A stretch of 64,000 nucleotides of DNA, taken from Hoplostethus atlanticus (lineage: Eukaryota; Chordata; Actinopteri; Trachichthyiformes; Trachichthyidae). The notes under the pieces are model-generated. The model saw nothing but the letters and a program-made list of their open reading frames with translations. It was not told where the DNA came from and did not search any database. Made by a program: the position numbers and the translations under genes. Below, one piece after another: positions 26,904 through 36,943 of the stretch (the stretch's first letter is position 1; every line of letters begins with the position of its first letter). Where the stretch lies: positions 951,501-1,015,500 of the forward strand of contig JAXDDX010000010.1 in the NCBI GenBank assembly GCA_034670405.1, in the 5' to 3' direction.

Positions 26904-27070
26904 GGTTTTTCAAAATAAGACTCCACATTAGAAAACTCAATTATAAAAGTACTTTGAGGTATCTCGTCCTATCTGGAACTGGATGGTGAAAACAGCAAGT
27001 GTCCTGTGATCAGGAACAATTCATTTCAATACACATATGACAGTGGCAGGAACAACAAAAACATTTAACA

Positions 27071-27125
<55 letters not shown>

Positions 27126-27130
27126 TTATC
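27071..27130. repeat. (TATC)n microsatellite
   Basis: About 14 tetranucleotide units in the etfa-isl2 spacer, followed by 'tttatccaaagtgccttaca', which resembles the LINE tail seen at 1104-1125. Confidence 0.95.
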
Positions 27131-27804
27131 CAAAGTGCCTTACACATGACATTACTGCATCTATTTTTAGTAGTGGCAGTGTAACTTACTGTGGCAGTAT
27201 TAGTGCCATGCTGTAACCATAATGTGATCTCTGTTGACCTCAAAAGAAAAGCCTTGTGGTGTAATGGATCATATGGAACAGGATCAGAGGGATCAGATTG
27301 CCAAAAATGGTAGCTGTAATATGTTAAATTATATACTAAACAAACCACTTTACACAGAGAGATGGCCAAAAGGATCAGAGCCACCTGCCAAGCAAATGAG
27401 AAGAGGGAGAAGGAGGAGAGGGAGAGGAGAGAGGAAAGCCTGACCAGCAGCTGTAATGTCTTGGCTGAGTATAGAATAGAGGACAAGGGGGGGTAGGAAG
27501 AATGGGGGGAAAGGCGGGTAGGTAAAGAGGTAGCAACAGAGGGAAAAGGAGTCAGGTAGGGAAGGAAGTAAGGCAGAGAGGGAGGGAAGGGAAGTAGCGA
27601 GGAATTAATAGATTTTGGGAGGGAGGGATGAGGTGGAGAGGAAGAGTTGAATTGATGAATGAATGGCTGGGTCACGTTCCGCTTGTTTTATTAACTTGTC
27701 TCTCCTTGTTTAGTCATGTCTTCAGGGTTTAGTTTCCAATCCAAATAAGTTTGTATTAACATCTCCGTTATGTTTTGCCTTGCTCTCCTCTCCGCTCCCC
27801 TCAG

Positions 27805-27918
27805 GACATGATGCTGGACCTCCTGTCCACGCTGCAGATGCCAACCAGCATCAGGACCAGCGTGGCAGAGCTGCAGCCACTCACCACTCACTGTGGTGGT
27901 TTTACTGACCCTACCTGA
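27805..27918 (+). pseudogene. exon-like coding remnant, unassigned
   Basis: A strong pyrimidine tract and CAG (27785-27804) precede an open frame with coding-like codon use, DMMLDLLSTLQMPTSIRTSV then AELQPLTTHCGGFTDPT and a TGA. A second acceptor-like site (gtgctgttcccag at 27921-27933) precedes a short frame reading AEKIHREKL before a stop. I do not recognise the protein. No further exons or donor were found nearby, so it is probably a relic of a gene piece. Confidence 0.25.
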
Positions 27919-27994
27919 CTGTGCTGTTCCCAGGATGAAAGCAGAGAAGATTCATCGAGAAAAACTGTAGCAATAGGAGAGATTGAAGAATGCC

Positions 27995-28031
<37 letters not shown>

Positions 28032-28130
28032 TGCACAGGTCTCTATGGCATTCTTCAATCTCTCCTATTGCTGCAGTTTTTCTCGATGAATCTTCTCCAC
28101 CTTCCTGGGAACAGCACAGTCAGGTAGGGT
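27908..28130. repeat. long inverted duplication around a (GT)n loop
   Basis: Left arm 27908-27995 and right arm 28045-28130 are near-perfect reverse complements (about 86 bases; differences include one 3-base indel and a few substitutions). The loop of about 50 bases holds (GT)n at 27999-28028. The transcript of either strand could form a long hairpin. Confidence 0.9.
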
Positions 28131-28138
28131 GTGTGTGT

Positions 28139-28186
<48 letters not shown>

Positions 28187-28229
28187 AAGATGGACAGGTC
28201 TCTAGGGCATTCTTCAGACTCTCCTATTG
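28026..28229 (+). repeat. direct duplication of a 45-base block next to (GT)n
   Basis: 28026-28070 (gtaagatgcacaggtctcta onward) recurs with about five changes at 28185-28229. Each copy follows a (GT)n tract, 27999-28028 and 28128-28184. The block is also present inverted in the left arm at 27970-27998. Confidence 0.85.
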
Positions 28230-29520
28230 GTACTTACAAAGCTACTTCTTGCAGATTATTCACAGTGGACGATGGTTCAACCATCTGATGCTCATAATCA
28301 TCAGTTCGTCTTCCAACCCTCTCTTGATATTCCAGCACTGTCCCATATAAAATGAAAGGTCCTAAATTTTTCATTTTTCTTGAATTTGTTGTCAAATATA
28401 CAATGTTTCAGCTTAATAATAATAATGTGCTTTTTATTGTGCTTTATATTTTATTAAGTTTTTTTTTTAACTTCAGTTAATAGGGTACTTCTTGAATGAA
28501 ATCCATTCAGCAGTCACAATACTGGGCCCTGATTGGCAGGCAGTACCAGAGTCCATGATACAGATTATTCAAACCTGCTGAATGGAGGCATATAAAGGGC
28601 AGTCCGTTCACACACGTACTTGTCTGATTGGCGGAATTTAAACAGGGAGGGGAGCCAAGACCAAATCTGGTTATAATGCATTAAGTGGGGCTAATATGAA
28701 ATTGCCTATAAAATGTTTTTTACTTTTTTTATTTTAAATGTTCAATAATTTTTAATCTAACAAATGAATCAAAATGGAAATGTGAATGAAAATTAGCAAT
28801 ATAATATGGAATGCAAATCTCAATTAAAAGAAAAATGAAATAAAATGAAACAAACGTAAACATTTTCGTTGCAGTGTCAAGGTTGATAAATAGATAAAAT
28901 AGATCTTGATAAGAAAGGAATACTCATAATAAAGGAAACTCGCTGAAATAACCCATTGATTGTTTTAAAATATAAATCAGCTTAATAGCTAAAAGTGTGT
29001 TGGGCCCATATTAAAACAAATAAATCACTGATCATGAAAAAAGTATCTATACATGCATGGACTGTGTCAGGGAAATAGTAGTTACATTTGCAAACCTAAA
29101 TAATGTTACATTTAAGGTTTTTCTGTCACAACGTCCCACATTGAAGCCATATCTCTCAGCATATATTAACCTGCAGATGCAATTCTTTTCCATCCCTGAT
29201 ATTTTGTAAAATAAAGTAAGACGTCTGTAGTTACTGATCCAGTGCCTCATATTTCAAGTATGACCACATAGTATTCATTTGAACACATAATATTAGCTCC
29301 CAATCTGAGATTTTTGAAAGCAAAATATTGGTAGGCCTGTAAGGTCTTCAGGTAATGATGAAGGACATGGCATGCAGATGTTAGAAGTAAATTAAGAATT
29401 TTACAAAATCCCAGTCTCAGGTTTTGATTACATTTTCATTTAATACCCACTAAATACACCTCGGTTGAATAGCTATTGAAGTTGAACAAATAGCCCCCTC
29501 ACACCCTTGTCAATAAAACG
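28230..29520. other. etfa-isl2 spacer, A+T-rich part
   Basis: No gene or recognisable repeat; A+T-rich, with a T-run at 28461-28468. Confidence 0.4.
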
Positions 29521-29536
29521 TAGTTATGGTTTTAAT

Positions 29537-29550
29537 CCAGTAGATGGCGT
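29537..29550 (+). promoter_or_regulatory. CTCF-like motif upstream of isl2
   Basis: CCAGTAGATGGCGT matches the CTCF core CCASYAGRKGGCRS except at the last base. It lies about 0.87 kb before the isl2 ATG. Confidence 0.4.
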
Positions 29551-30229
29551 TGTTCTCGAATAGATGAACAGACTGGACGGATGAGAGGATGGGTGTCAAG
29601 TGTCATGAGTTCCTGCTGCGTTTTGTCCAAAAGCAAATTACTCAAAGAATTTACCAGTCGGATCGGACACATTTCAATAGGACGAAGAGCGAGGCACTAT
29701 TCATTTCACAGTATCGTTTTGTGCGTCCGTGTCAAAACGTCTGTTCAAACAAAAATTGCGAGACTTTTTTTGGAAGCCATATCAAATCAATCTGCGCTGC
29801 GTGAGTCTGTGCAGGACAGTTTGGGCACCCACGTCTAATAATTGATCATATAGAGCAAATAATAATATCTTGTCAGTCATCGATAATGGCTTCACTTTGT
29901 CCCCAAGAAATGTTTTGTCGTTATAAACGGGGATGGAATTTTTTTTTTGTGGCAAATGATATTAGATACCACAAAATATATTATATAATTGACACATTGA
30001 TGATGATGATAATGATGATAGCACGTGAGTGCATCAAAACCATTCAGAGCTGTTGATGTTGCTTTTTAACTGTAGTTTATATCTTACAAATTATTTAGAT
30101 TTTATGTCTCCTGGTTCCTCCCTGAGCGTTTGTTAGGAGAAACGAAATATTCACTTCTGTTACGGATGTAAAAGGCCATTCTTTGATTTCAGTCATATAG
30201 AAATAGATGTGGGGTATGTTTCTTGAGGC

Positions 30230-30417
30230 TGCGAGATGCAGTAGAACGATTGGTGGGTCCGGTTTTGACGTCATGACGTCAGAGGAGCGTACGGGACCCT
30301 GCAGCCTCCTCGCCCCCTCTAGTCCGGACAGACACAAGTTATCGGGCAGCCAGCCGAGGGCCAGTCAGCTCCTCACCTCTTTTCTGCATCTACCACACTC
30401 CCCTCTATCCTTCCTGT
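30230..30417 (+). promoter_or_regulatory. isl2 proximal promoter and 5' UTR region
   Basis: A G+C-richer block directly before the isl2 ATG. It has an inverted CCAAT (ATTGG, 30249-30253), two abutting CREs (30266-30281) and a C/T-rich stretch at 30368-30417. No TATA box is evident, so the start site is unknown. Confidence 0.5.
30266..30281. promoter_or_regulatory. tandem palindromic CRE (TGACGTCA x2)
   Basis: TGACGTCATGACGTCA: two perfect full CREB/ATF sites with no spacer, about 140-150 bases upstream of the isl2 ATG. Confidence 0.7.
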
Positions 30418-30475
30418 ATGGTGGATATTATTTTCAACTCTTCTTTCTTGGGTGATATGGGGGATCATTCCAAAA
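30418..30475 (+). CDS. isl2: isl2 exon 1
   Basis: ATG at 30418 and the donor CAAAA|GTAAGT. 19 codons plus one base. The MVDIIF start is supported by human ISL2; a second in-frame ATG (residue 14) has a better -3 base and corresponds to the start region of isl1. Confidence 0.93.
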
Positions 30476-31838
30476 GTAAGTATGCCAAAGTGCTCGGTGC
30501 TGTGTTAATCCTTATTTTGCTGCGTGAAAAGTCGTGCCAGGAGTCATATTCTTTTGCTTTTTGTATCCATGATCTGATGTTAGACATTATGCATTTACTT
30601 ACACGGATTAGGACATATTGTGACATTATTTTCTTTACAGTGTAATATTGCACCTAATGCATTCGTGGCCGTGCACAAATTTCATGGGGAGTTCTTTGAA
30701 AATGAAACAATTATGTGTTTTGGAGTACAAAAATCCCCATCTGTTACATAACATCAAGAGTTAGCTCCCTGCAAAACTGACACACATTAGCCAGGTCTTT
30801 TTTTAATATATTATTTTAATGAATGTGATTTCAGGTGCAAAGACTAACGATGTGTGATAGTGGGGTTATACTGCTGCAGTTTCAGTCTTTGGTAACAATG
30901 CTGTGGGCTCTTTGCAGAGAAGTCCGGATTCGCGATGTGTGTAGGATGTGGAAGTCAGATCCATGACCAGTACATACTGAGAGTCTCCCCCGACCTGGAG
31001 TGGCATGCAGCCTGCCTGAAGTGTGCAGAGTGCAGCCAGTACCTGGATGAGACCTGCACTTGCTTCGTCCGGGACGGCAAAACCTATTGCAAAAGAGATT
31101 ATGTAAGGTAGGCGTTTGGAAATAATTACTGTTAAATGGCTTATATTTCGTGTTAAAGTAAAAAGTAAATAAATGCAGTTTAACCTATCCTGTCATTTCT
31201 AGCCAAAAGGCTAAAGGCTGCTGATCACTAATATAGCTAAAGCAATTAGGCCTATGCGTGTTACTTTTCAATAAAGATAGAAATTGCACATAAACAAATA
31301 TCGAGATGTGCACGGTTTGAAATAAAGCAGACCAACACCACTACAATTCATCTGACCAGATCATTTTAACTGCTCAGCTTTATGTACAATTTTGCAAAAG
31401 ACGCCCATTGTCTGTTACTATCCAGTAAAATATTTGAGGGGATTTTTATTGTAAGGAAAAATCTAAACACACCGCACAAGTCTGATTTATCAGCCAACGT
31501 TGTTGCTTGTTGTTATTTTTTACATTTCCTTCTACATTTCTCATTTACCAATTTCAATTTTACAGATTATTTGGAATAAAATGCGCAAAATGCAACCTGG
31601 GATTCAGCAGCAGCGACTTGGTCATGAGGGCCCGGGACAACGTGTATCACATCGAATGTTTCCGATGCTCGGTGTGCAGCAGGCAGCTCCTGCCGGGAGA
31701 CGAGTTCTCTCTGCGGGACGATGAGCTGCTGTGCCGGGCGGACCACAGCCTGCTGATGGAGAGGAGCTCCGCAGGAAGCCCCATTAGCCCTGGACACGTT
31801 CACTCCAACAGACCGCTGCATTTGGCAGGTCAGATCAT

Positions 31839-31874
<36 letters not shown>

Positions 31875-34800
31875 TATTATCATTATTATTATTATTGTTA
31901 TTATTATTATTATAAGTAGTAGTAGTATGTTAATCTTGTGATAGTTATTATTATTAACAGTAATTATTACTTTACCAATGTTAGAGATCAGTTAATTAGA
32001 CTCTGGTCCCTTATGTTAGACCCAGCAAACCGTTTAAATCATTCGATCCGTATTAATTATTATTATTAGGGGATACTATAAATCATTAAATGTATTTGTT
32101 TAAATGGCTTGCAAAAAAATATTTTTAATATATAAAAAGATATGCGTTTACTAACAAAAAAATACTAGTTTATATAGATAAAACACACTCAATATTTTAA
32201 AACAAACAAAAAAGATACTTGAACTGTATCAGAAAAAAAAAAATCCAAAATCATATATATTGATTATATAAAAAAATACATATATACAAAATCGATATAT
32301 ATATATAGATAGATATATCGAGAGAGATAATTACTTCTTTTTTTTTACACCAAAGCACATGGCCTTTCTTTGTCTAATTTTGGTGTAAAATGACCAGCGT
32401 TTTTAAGTAGGCAAAGTTGTTTTTTGTTTGCACGTATATTTGTGTCTGTATGTGTGTGTGTGCGCGTGTGACAAAAGGATGTGCGACCTTTCTTTAGGCT
32501 CCGAGTAGCTACTTTCATAATTGATCTCATTAGCGCTAATCTACTCGTTGCCATTATCTGAATAATCTCGTATTTCTGTCGCCACGCAGGAGCTGTCATC
32601 CAATAGGTAGGCTTGCCAACAGAAAGAAAACAAAGCTAAATGTAAATAATGTTCGGAAACCTCCTGCTCGGACCAGAAAGGACTCACTGGTGATAATTCA
32701 AAACAATTCAAACTGTTTTAAGCGATGGCACAGTCCTGCAGGCCCATACGCACAGCGATTTTAGGCCAACTGCTCAGCATCAATTCAATACAGATCTCAG
32801 TAGCAGGCCAGGGTCTATGTTGTTCTGATTTAGTTGTATTTTTGGTATAAGCCTCATGGAATATGCTCCCATTTTATGGCAACAAGATTATTATCAGAGG
32901 CTAACGAAAGACAAGAATGCGAAGACAGTGGATAAAATGAAAAGTGCAGTCTTTTTTCTTTCCCTTTTTTTTAAAAACGAATTTTAGCCTGCCAGTTTAC
33001 CATGAAACCATTGGGCTGCTCGCTGTCCTAGTAACCTATTTACCTTATAGGCTACTCTTTCATTTTCATTTCCATGCAAGCAGTGATGCAGTGGTAGCCT
33101 AAATGAAGAAATGGTAAAATATGAACAATTATTGTAACCCATCAACAATAGTCCTATAAACAGAAATTAAGTATATTTTCAGAAAAGCATGAATTTATTT
33201 TTTTTGAACCCCTTAAAAGACCTTACCCTTATCACTTAGATCCTCCTTGGCCTACTATGATGTATAAAATTATCTCATAAAGATTCATGTCAGCCTAAAA
33301 AGATGGATAAACTGTGTTCAACAATTATAATGGTAGTGAAGCTGAATTTAGGTAGATTTACCCTCCACTATATTCCTGCATGTAAGATGATACGATGAAG
33401 AGAGATAACCCAAAAATAAAGTGATGATGATGATAAAAAAATGTAAGTGTAAAACAAACAAACAAAACCATTCCCTAATGCTGCTGATGTTGCTTTTTTT
33501 CCCTTTTTTTTCTTAGACCTAAATAAGAGACATTTCCGACAGATTTTTCCATCTCATAAATTCCTCCTCTGTCCTCAGCAGACCCGGTGACGGTTCGGCA
33601 GGCCCCACATCGGAACCACGTCCACAAGCAGTCTGAGAAGACGACACGGATCAGGACGGTCCTGAATGAAAAACAGCTCCACACGTTGCGGACCTGCTAC
33701 AACGCCAACCCGAGACCAGATGCCCTGATGAAGGAACAGCTGGTGGAGATGACCAGCCTCAGCCCCAGGGTCATCCGGGTATGGTTCCAGAACAAGCGGT
33801 GCAAAGACAAAAAGAGATCCATCCTCATGAAGCAACTTCAGCAGCAGCACCACAGTGATAAGACTGTAAGCATCTTCGTAAGTTACAATGTGAAAACTTT
33901 ATACTTATTTATTAAATCATGGTCAAAGATGATGAACGGTGATGTAGGGGGGGCTAAACACACCTTTTAAGGCTGACATAAATCTTGATGTTATGAAATG
34001 CAGAGTATACATCATCAGAAGTATCAAACCAATGTGAGCTGTATGAAGATAGGTTCTTTTAAGGAAAAAAGCATGAGTTTGTGTATTTTTTTCTGAAAAT
34101 ATAATTGATCTTTGTTTATATTAGTGGTTGTTTGCCTCATGACGATTACCCTTTTTCATCTAATTCCTACATTTTAGCATTTTCTCTGCTTGCACATTGA
34201 CAAAGCGCAACCTTTCCAAATGGTTCACTTGCTATTCTGTATTCAAACTTTAAGTCAATGAATAATGAATCAACTGCTTTGGCTTCCGTTGCTTGGCCTG
34301 AAACAAACAACCTCAAAGAACCGGCTTGGTGTGAGTCTGTAAAGTAACTCTTGCTCTGAAATCATTGCTCCTTCTTTGCTCCCCCTCCAAAGGAATTGTT
34401 TGGAAAACCTGCTGCCCCAATGCATGATAGATAAAGATTGTGAGGATGTATTAAAAAATATTTTACATGTTGCATATATTACAACTTTGCTTTTTTAATC
34501 TTGACATATGAAAATTCCCCCTTTGACTGAGCCAAACAGTTTTGAAACACTGTGCAAAATGTAGAAAAAAATGATAGGAGTGATTGGCCAGAATTAACCA
34601 GTTTTTCCTCATTCTTTACATGTTGACAGATTGATGACAGATGTTTTTTTGACTTGTGCTATATTTCTCTTTCAGAATCTGCAGGGCCTCACAGGGACAC
34701 CTCTTGTGGCTGGGAGTCCAATCCGGCATGAGAACACAGTGCAGGGAAACCCAGTGGAAGTTCAAACCTACCAGCCACCATGGAAAGCCCTGAGCGAGTT

Positions 34801-34884
34801 TGCCCTGCAGAGCGACTTGGACCAACCAGCCTTCCAACAACTGGTGAGTGTGTGTGTTCAAGGCAGACTTGAGAGCCGTGCACA

Positions 34885-34919
<35 letters not shown>

Positions 34920-35041
34920 GCTTAACCATGTGCTGTCACATATGCATGCATATAGATGAGTGCATGCATGTACACACTGTGTCCCTGTGTGCATTTGAAT
35001 GCCACATCATTAATGTAGGCTATATGCATCCTGTGAACACA

Positions 35042-35083
<42 letters not shown>

Positions 35084-35379
35084 CACACACTGTGGATAGC
35101 AATTTGCATGATGCCACATGCATGGTGACATTATGTCATTCTCAACAATAAAGGGAACTAATGGAAACTGAACTCTTCAAATGAATAATCGGGTCGATTA
35201 TTTTACACACACAATAACAACTACTCATATTGATGCTGACACGCTTCTTTCTGCCACTTCAGGTGTCTTTTTCTGAATCGGGGTCTCTGGGGAACTCCTC
35301 GGGGAGCGACGTGACTTCTTTGTCCTCTCAGTTACCGGACACCCCCAACAGTATGGTACCCAGTCCGGTGGAGACGTGA
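30418..35379 (+). CDS. isl2: isl2, LIM-homeodomain factor Islet-2, complete
   Basis: Six exons (30418-30475, 30918-31107, 31566-31828, 33582-33865, 34676-34843, 35263-35379) join to 1080 bases, 359 residues plus stop, the same length as human ISL2. Islet-2 is a nuclear factor that works with Ldb and Lhx3-type partners to specify motor neurons, sensory neurons and retinal ganglion cell subtypes. Seen: start [23 protein letters not shown]1 from C27 ([20 protein letters not shown]), LIM2 from about 88 ([20 protein letters not shown]), homeodomain about 191-250 ([20 protein letters not shown] to [14 protein letters not shown]), the Lhx3-binding segment about 291-321 ([20 protein letters not shown]) and the end [12 protein letters not shown], identical to human. 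MVDI at the start and PVET at the end separate it from isl1. Which teleost copy (a or b) cannot be settled here. Confidence 0.97.
30918..31107 (+). CDS. isl2: isl2 exon 2 (LIM1)
   Basis: 190 bases between ctctttgcag and GTAAG|GTAGGC. It carries the whole first LIM domain with its Cys/His zinc ligands, to CKRDYVR. Confidence 0.97.
31566..31828 (+). CDS. isl2: isl2 exon 3 (LIM2 and linker)
   Basis: 263 bases between attttacag and TTGGCAG|GTCAGA. It encodes LIM2 and the variable linker with [21 protein letters not shown] long ATC/ATT repeat begins 10 bases into the following intron. Confidence 0.96.
31832..31915. repeat. (ATC)n/(ATT)n microsatellite in isl2 intron 3
   Basis: Trinucleotide repeats start almost at the donor of exon 3 and run about 80 bases, ending with (AGT)n near 31915-31928. 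Confidence 0.95.
33582..33865 (+). CDS. isl2: isl2 exon 4 (homeodomain)
   Basis: 284 bases. The acceptor is a tandem cagcag (33576-33581). Use of the second AG gives LADPVTVRQ, as in known Islet proteins, while the first would start at 33579 and add one Ala. The donor is AAGACT|GTAAGC. It contains the full homeodomain. Confidence 0.95.
34676..34843 (+). CDS. isl2: isl2 exon 5 (Lhx3-binding segment)
   Basis: 168 bases, phase 0 at both ends, between ctctttcag and CAACTG|GTGAGT. It encodes [20 protein letters not shown] to [10 protein letters not shown]. Skipping it would keep the frame and remove the Lhx3-binding region. Confidence 0.96.
34885..34918. repeat. (CA)n microsatellite in isl2 intron 5
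   Basis: It begins about 40 bases after the exon 5 donor, which itself reads gtgagtgtgtgtg. Confidence 0.95.
35041..35090. repeat. (CA)n microsatellite in isl2 intron 5
   Basis: The second CA tract of the 419-base intron, with one CG interruption. Confidence 0.95.
35263..35379 (+). CDS. isl2: isl2 exon 6 (C-terminus)
   Basis: The acceptor is gccacttcag. [20 protein letters not shown] to SPVET is followed by TGA at 35377-35379. It is Ser-rich, as in all Islet-2 proteins. Confidence 0.96.
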   Translation: MSFSESGSLGNSSGSDVTSLSSQLPDTPNSMVPSPVET

Positions 35380-36200
35380 GACGGGGCCCCTCAGGCCTAC
35401 AGGTCCCCGTGCAAGGACAAGCAGCATGATCCCGGTCCCCTGCATGTGACCAGCTCACCACATCGCCCAAACTACAGCGAGGAAAGCGTTTTTGTTTTTG
35501 TTTTGTTTTAAAAAAAAATTCCTGACATGAAGGAAGATGAAACGAACAAGCACCGAGTGACACCCAGTGACTCTAAGGACCTTTTCAAAACTATACGGCC
35601 GGCGTTTTGGAGATGTCAGTGACAAAAAAAAAGCAGAACAGTTGTTGCATGAATTGCAGAGACAGAAGATGTACAGAAGACCTCATGGTGGATATACTAC
35701 AACAAACCTTCTCTCTATTACAACTTGGAACCGTTTTTATGTCGAGACAGATGACATTTCATTGTGCTCATATTGTGTCTTATTTCTTCAACATGCGAAT
35801 TTTTTTGATACATTTATTGCGTCGTCGAGTCCAGTTGACTCAAATGTCTTTGTCTTAAGGTCGGAGCATGATATCCGAAAATTATTCGTGTTGTAAAATA
35901 TTTTATCTTATGGTCAGGAGACAGGTTGTTTGAGCTTCTCGGACAAAAAGTAAGTTATTGTTATATTATTTATTGTTAGAAAAAAAACGATTCGTAACGG
36001 GATTATTAACTGATAAAAAAAATAAACAGCTGAATACATAAGATGTCTTCGTGAACAATCTTTGTACAGGTGCAAGTCAGATCAAACCATCGTCGCTCTG
36101 CATTTTAAACTCCGCCGACAGCTAAATTTATTTCTATTTACATTTATATGAAATTCATCTCTGGAATTAACAATAAAGGTCTGTCCCTGGCTAAAATTTT
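35380..36200 (+). other. isl2: isl2 3' untranslated region
   Basis: The 3' UTR extends from the stop to about 36200, where AATAAA signals end the A+T-rich stretch. The open frames within it are unrelated to isl2 and look random. The extent is inferred. Confidence 0.6.
36021..36177 (+). terminator. isl2 polyadenylation signals
   Basis: AATAAA at 36021-36026 and at 36172-36177, 640 and 790 bases after the stop. Confidence 0.6.
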
Positions 36201-36924
36201 AACGGCGACATTAATTGATCACAGAGGAATACAGAGGCCTAAAAGTGGTTTCTCTGCGCATTTATGGGGACAAAGTCAAATCCATATCCACAGATTTTCA
36301 CCATTTGCGATTTGATAGGAAAATGCTTGTTTGGGAGACGTGCAAGATACTCAAGACGCAAAGCCTGTGAGTATATTTGTGATTAAGATCCACTGCAACG
36401 TTAAACAATTGTATTATATAATGGCTTTCCAGGGAAACCAGACGGGCCAGCCCCTCTCAATTAACAGCCACGCACGCACTCAAGAAGTTGTTTGGCCTGT
36501 TCAACTACTAAATCAATCTGGCCTGGCTGGACTGACCTGTAGGCTAGGTTGCTTTATCTATCATTCGATCTGCGGCGTTTTCCCCTTAAGTTATGCAGCA
36601 AGGATAAGCCAGTGGTCATTTACTTTCTCGGCGGCGAATATCTGTTGTAAATTGTGCTCGGTCCAGTTTCTCTGGTTAAGTCGCAGCCTGGTCTAGACAG
36701 CGCGCGGGGACCGGCGACCTCTTATCTAGTCCTGGCATCACCTGCAAGCGATACATTGGATGAAGCCACAACAAACTAACCCCAACCCCCCTGAAAGGAG
36801 CTGTAGTCTGAGCAGAAAGCAGCCTGTAAAGGGTCACTTCGCCCACTCAGTTTATTTTCCTTCAGTCAATTGCGTTATTACGCACAGGTCACTCGGGATG
36901 ACAGCTCAGACCAAATGAATCGAG

Positions 36925-36943
36925 CACGGTATATAATACCGTG
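36925..36943. promoter_or_regulatory. 19-base palindrome centred on TATATAA
   Basis: CACGGTAT-ATA-ATACCGTG: two perfect 8-base arms around three bases. It includes a TATA-like core. Any role is unknown. Confidence 0.3.

Noticed and set aside
27128-27150. Short match to the LINE tail after the (TATC)n tract
   Set aside because: Only about 20 bases are similar and there are no flanking duplications, too little to call an element.
27230-27675. 185-codon minus-strand frame rich in Ser/Pro/Leu
   Set aside because: It is the reverse of a G/A-rich low-complexity stretch (27395-27640) and has no known domain.
30306-30322. Inverted CTCF-like site in the isl2 promoter (cgccccctctagtcc)
   Set aside because: It has extra bases within the core spacing, so it does not fit the consensus.
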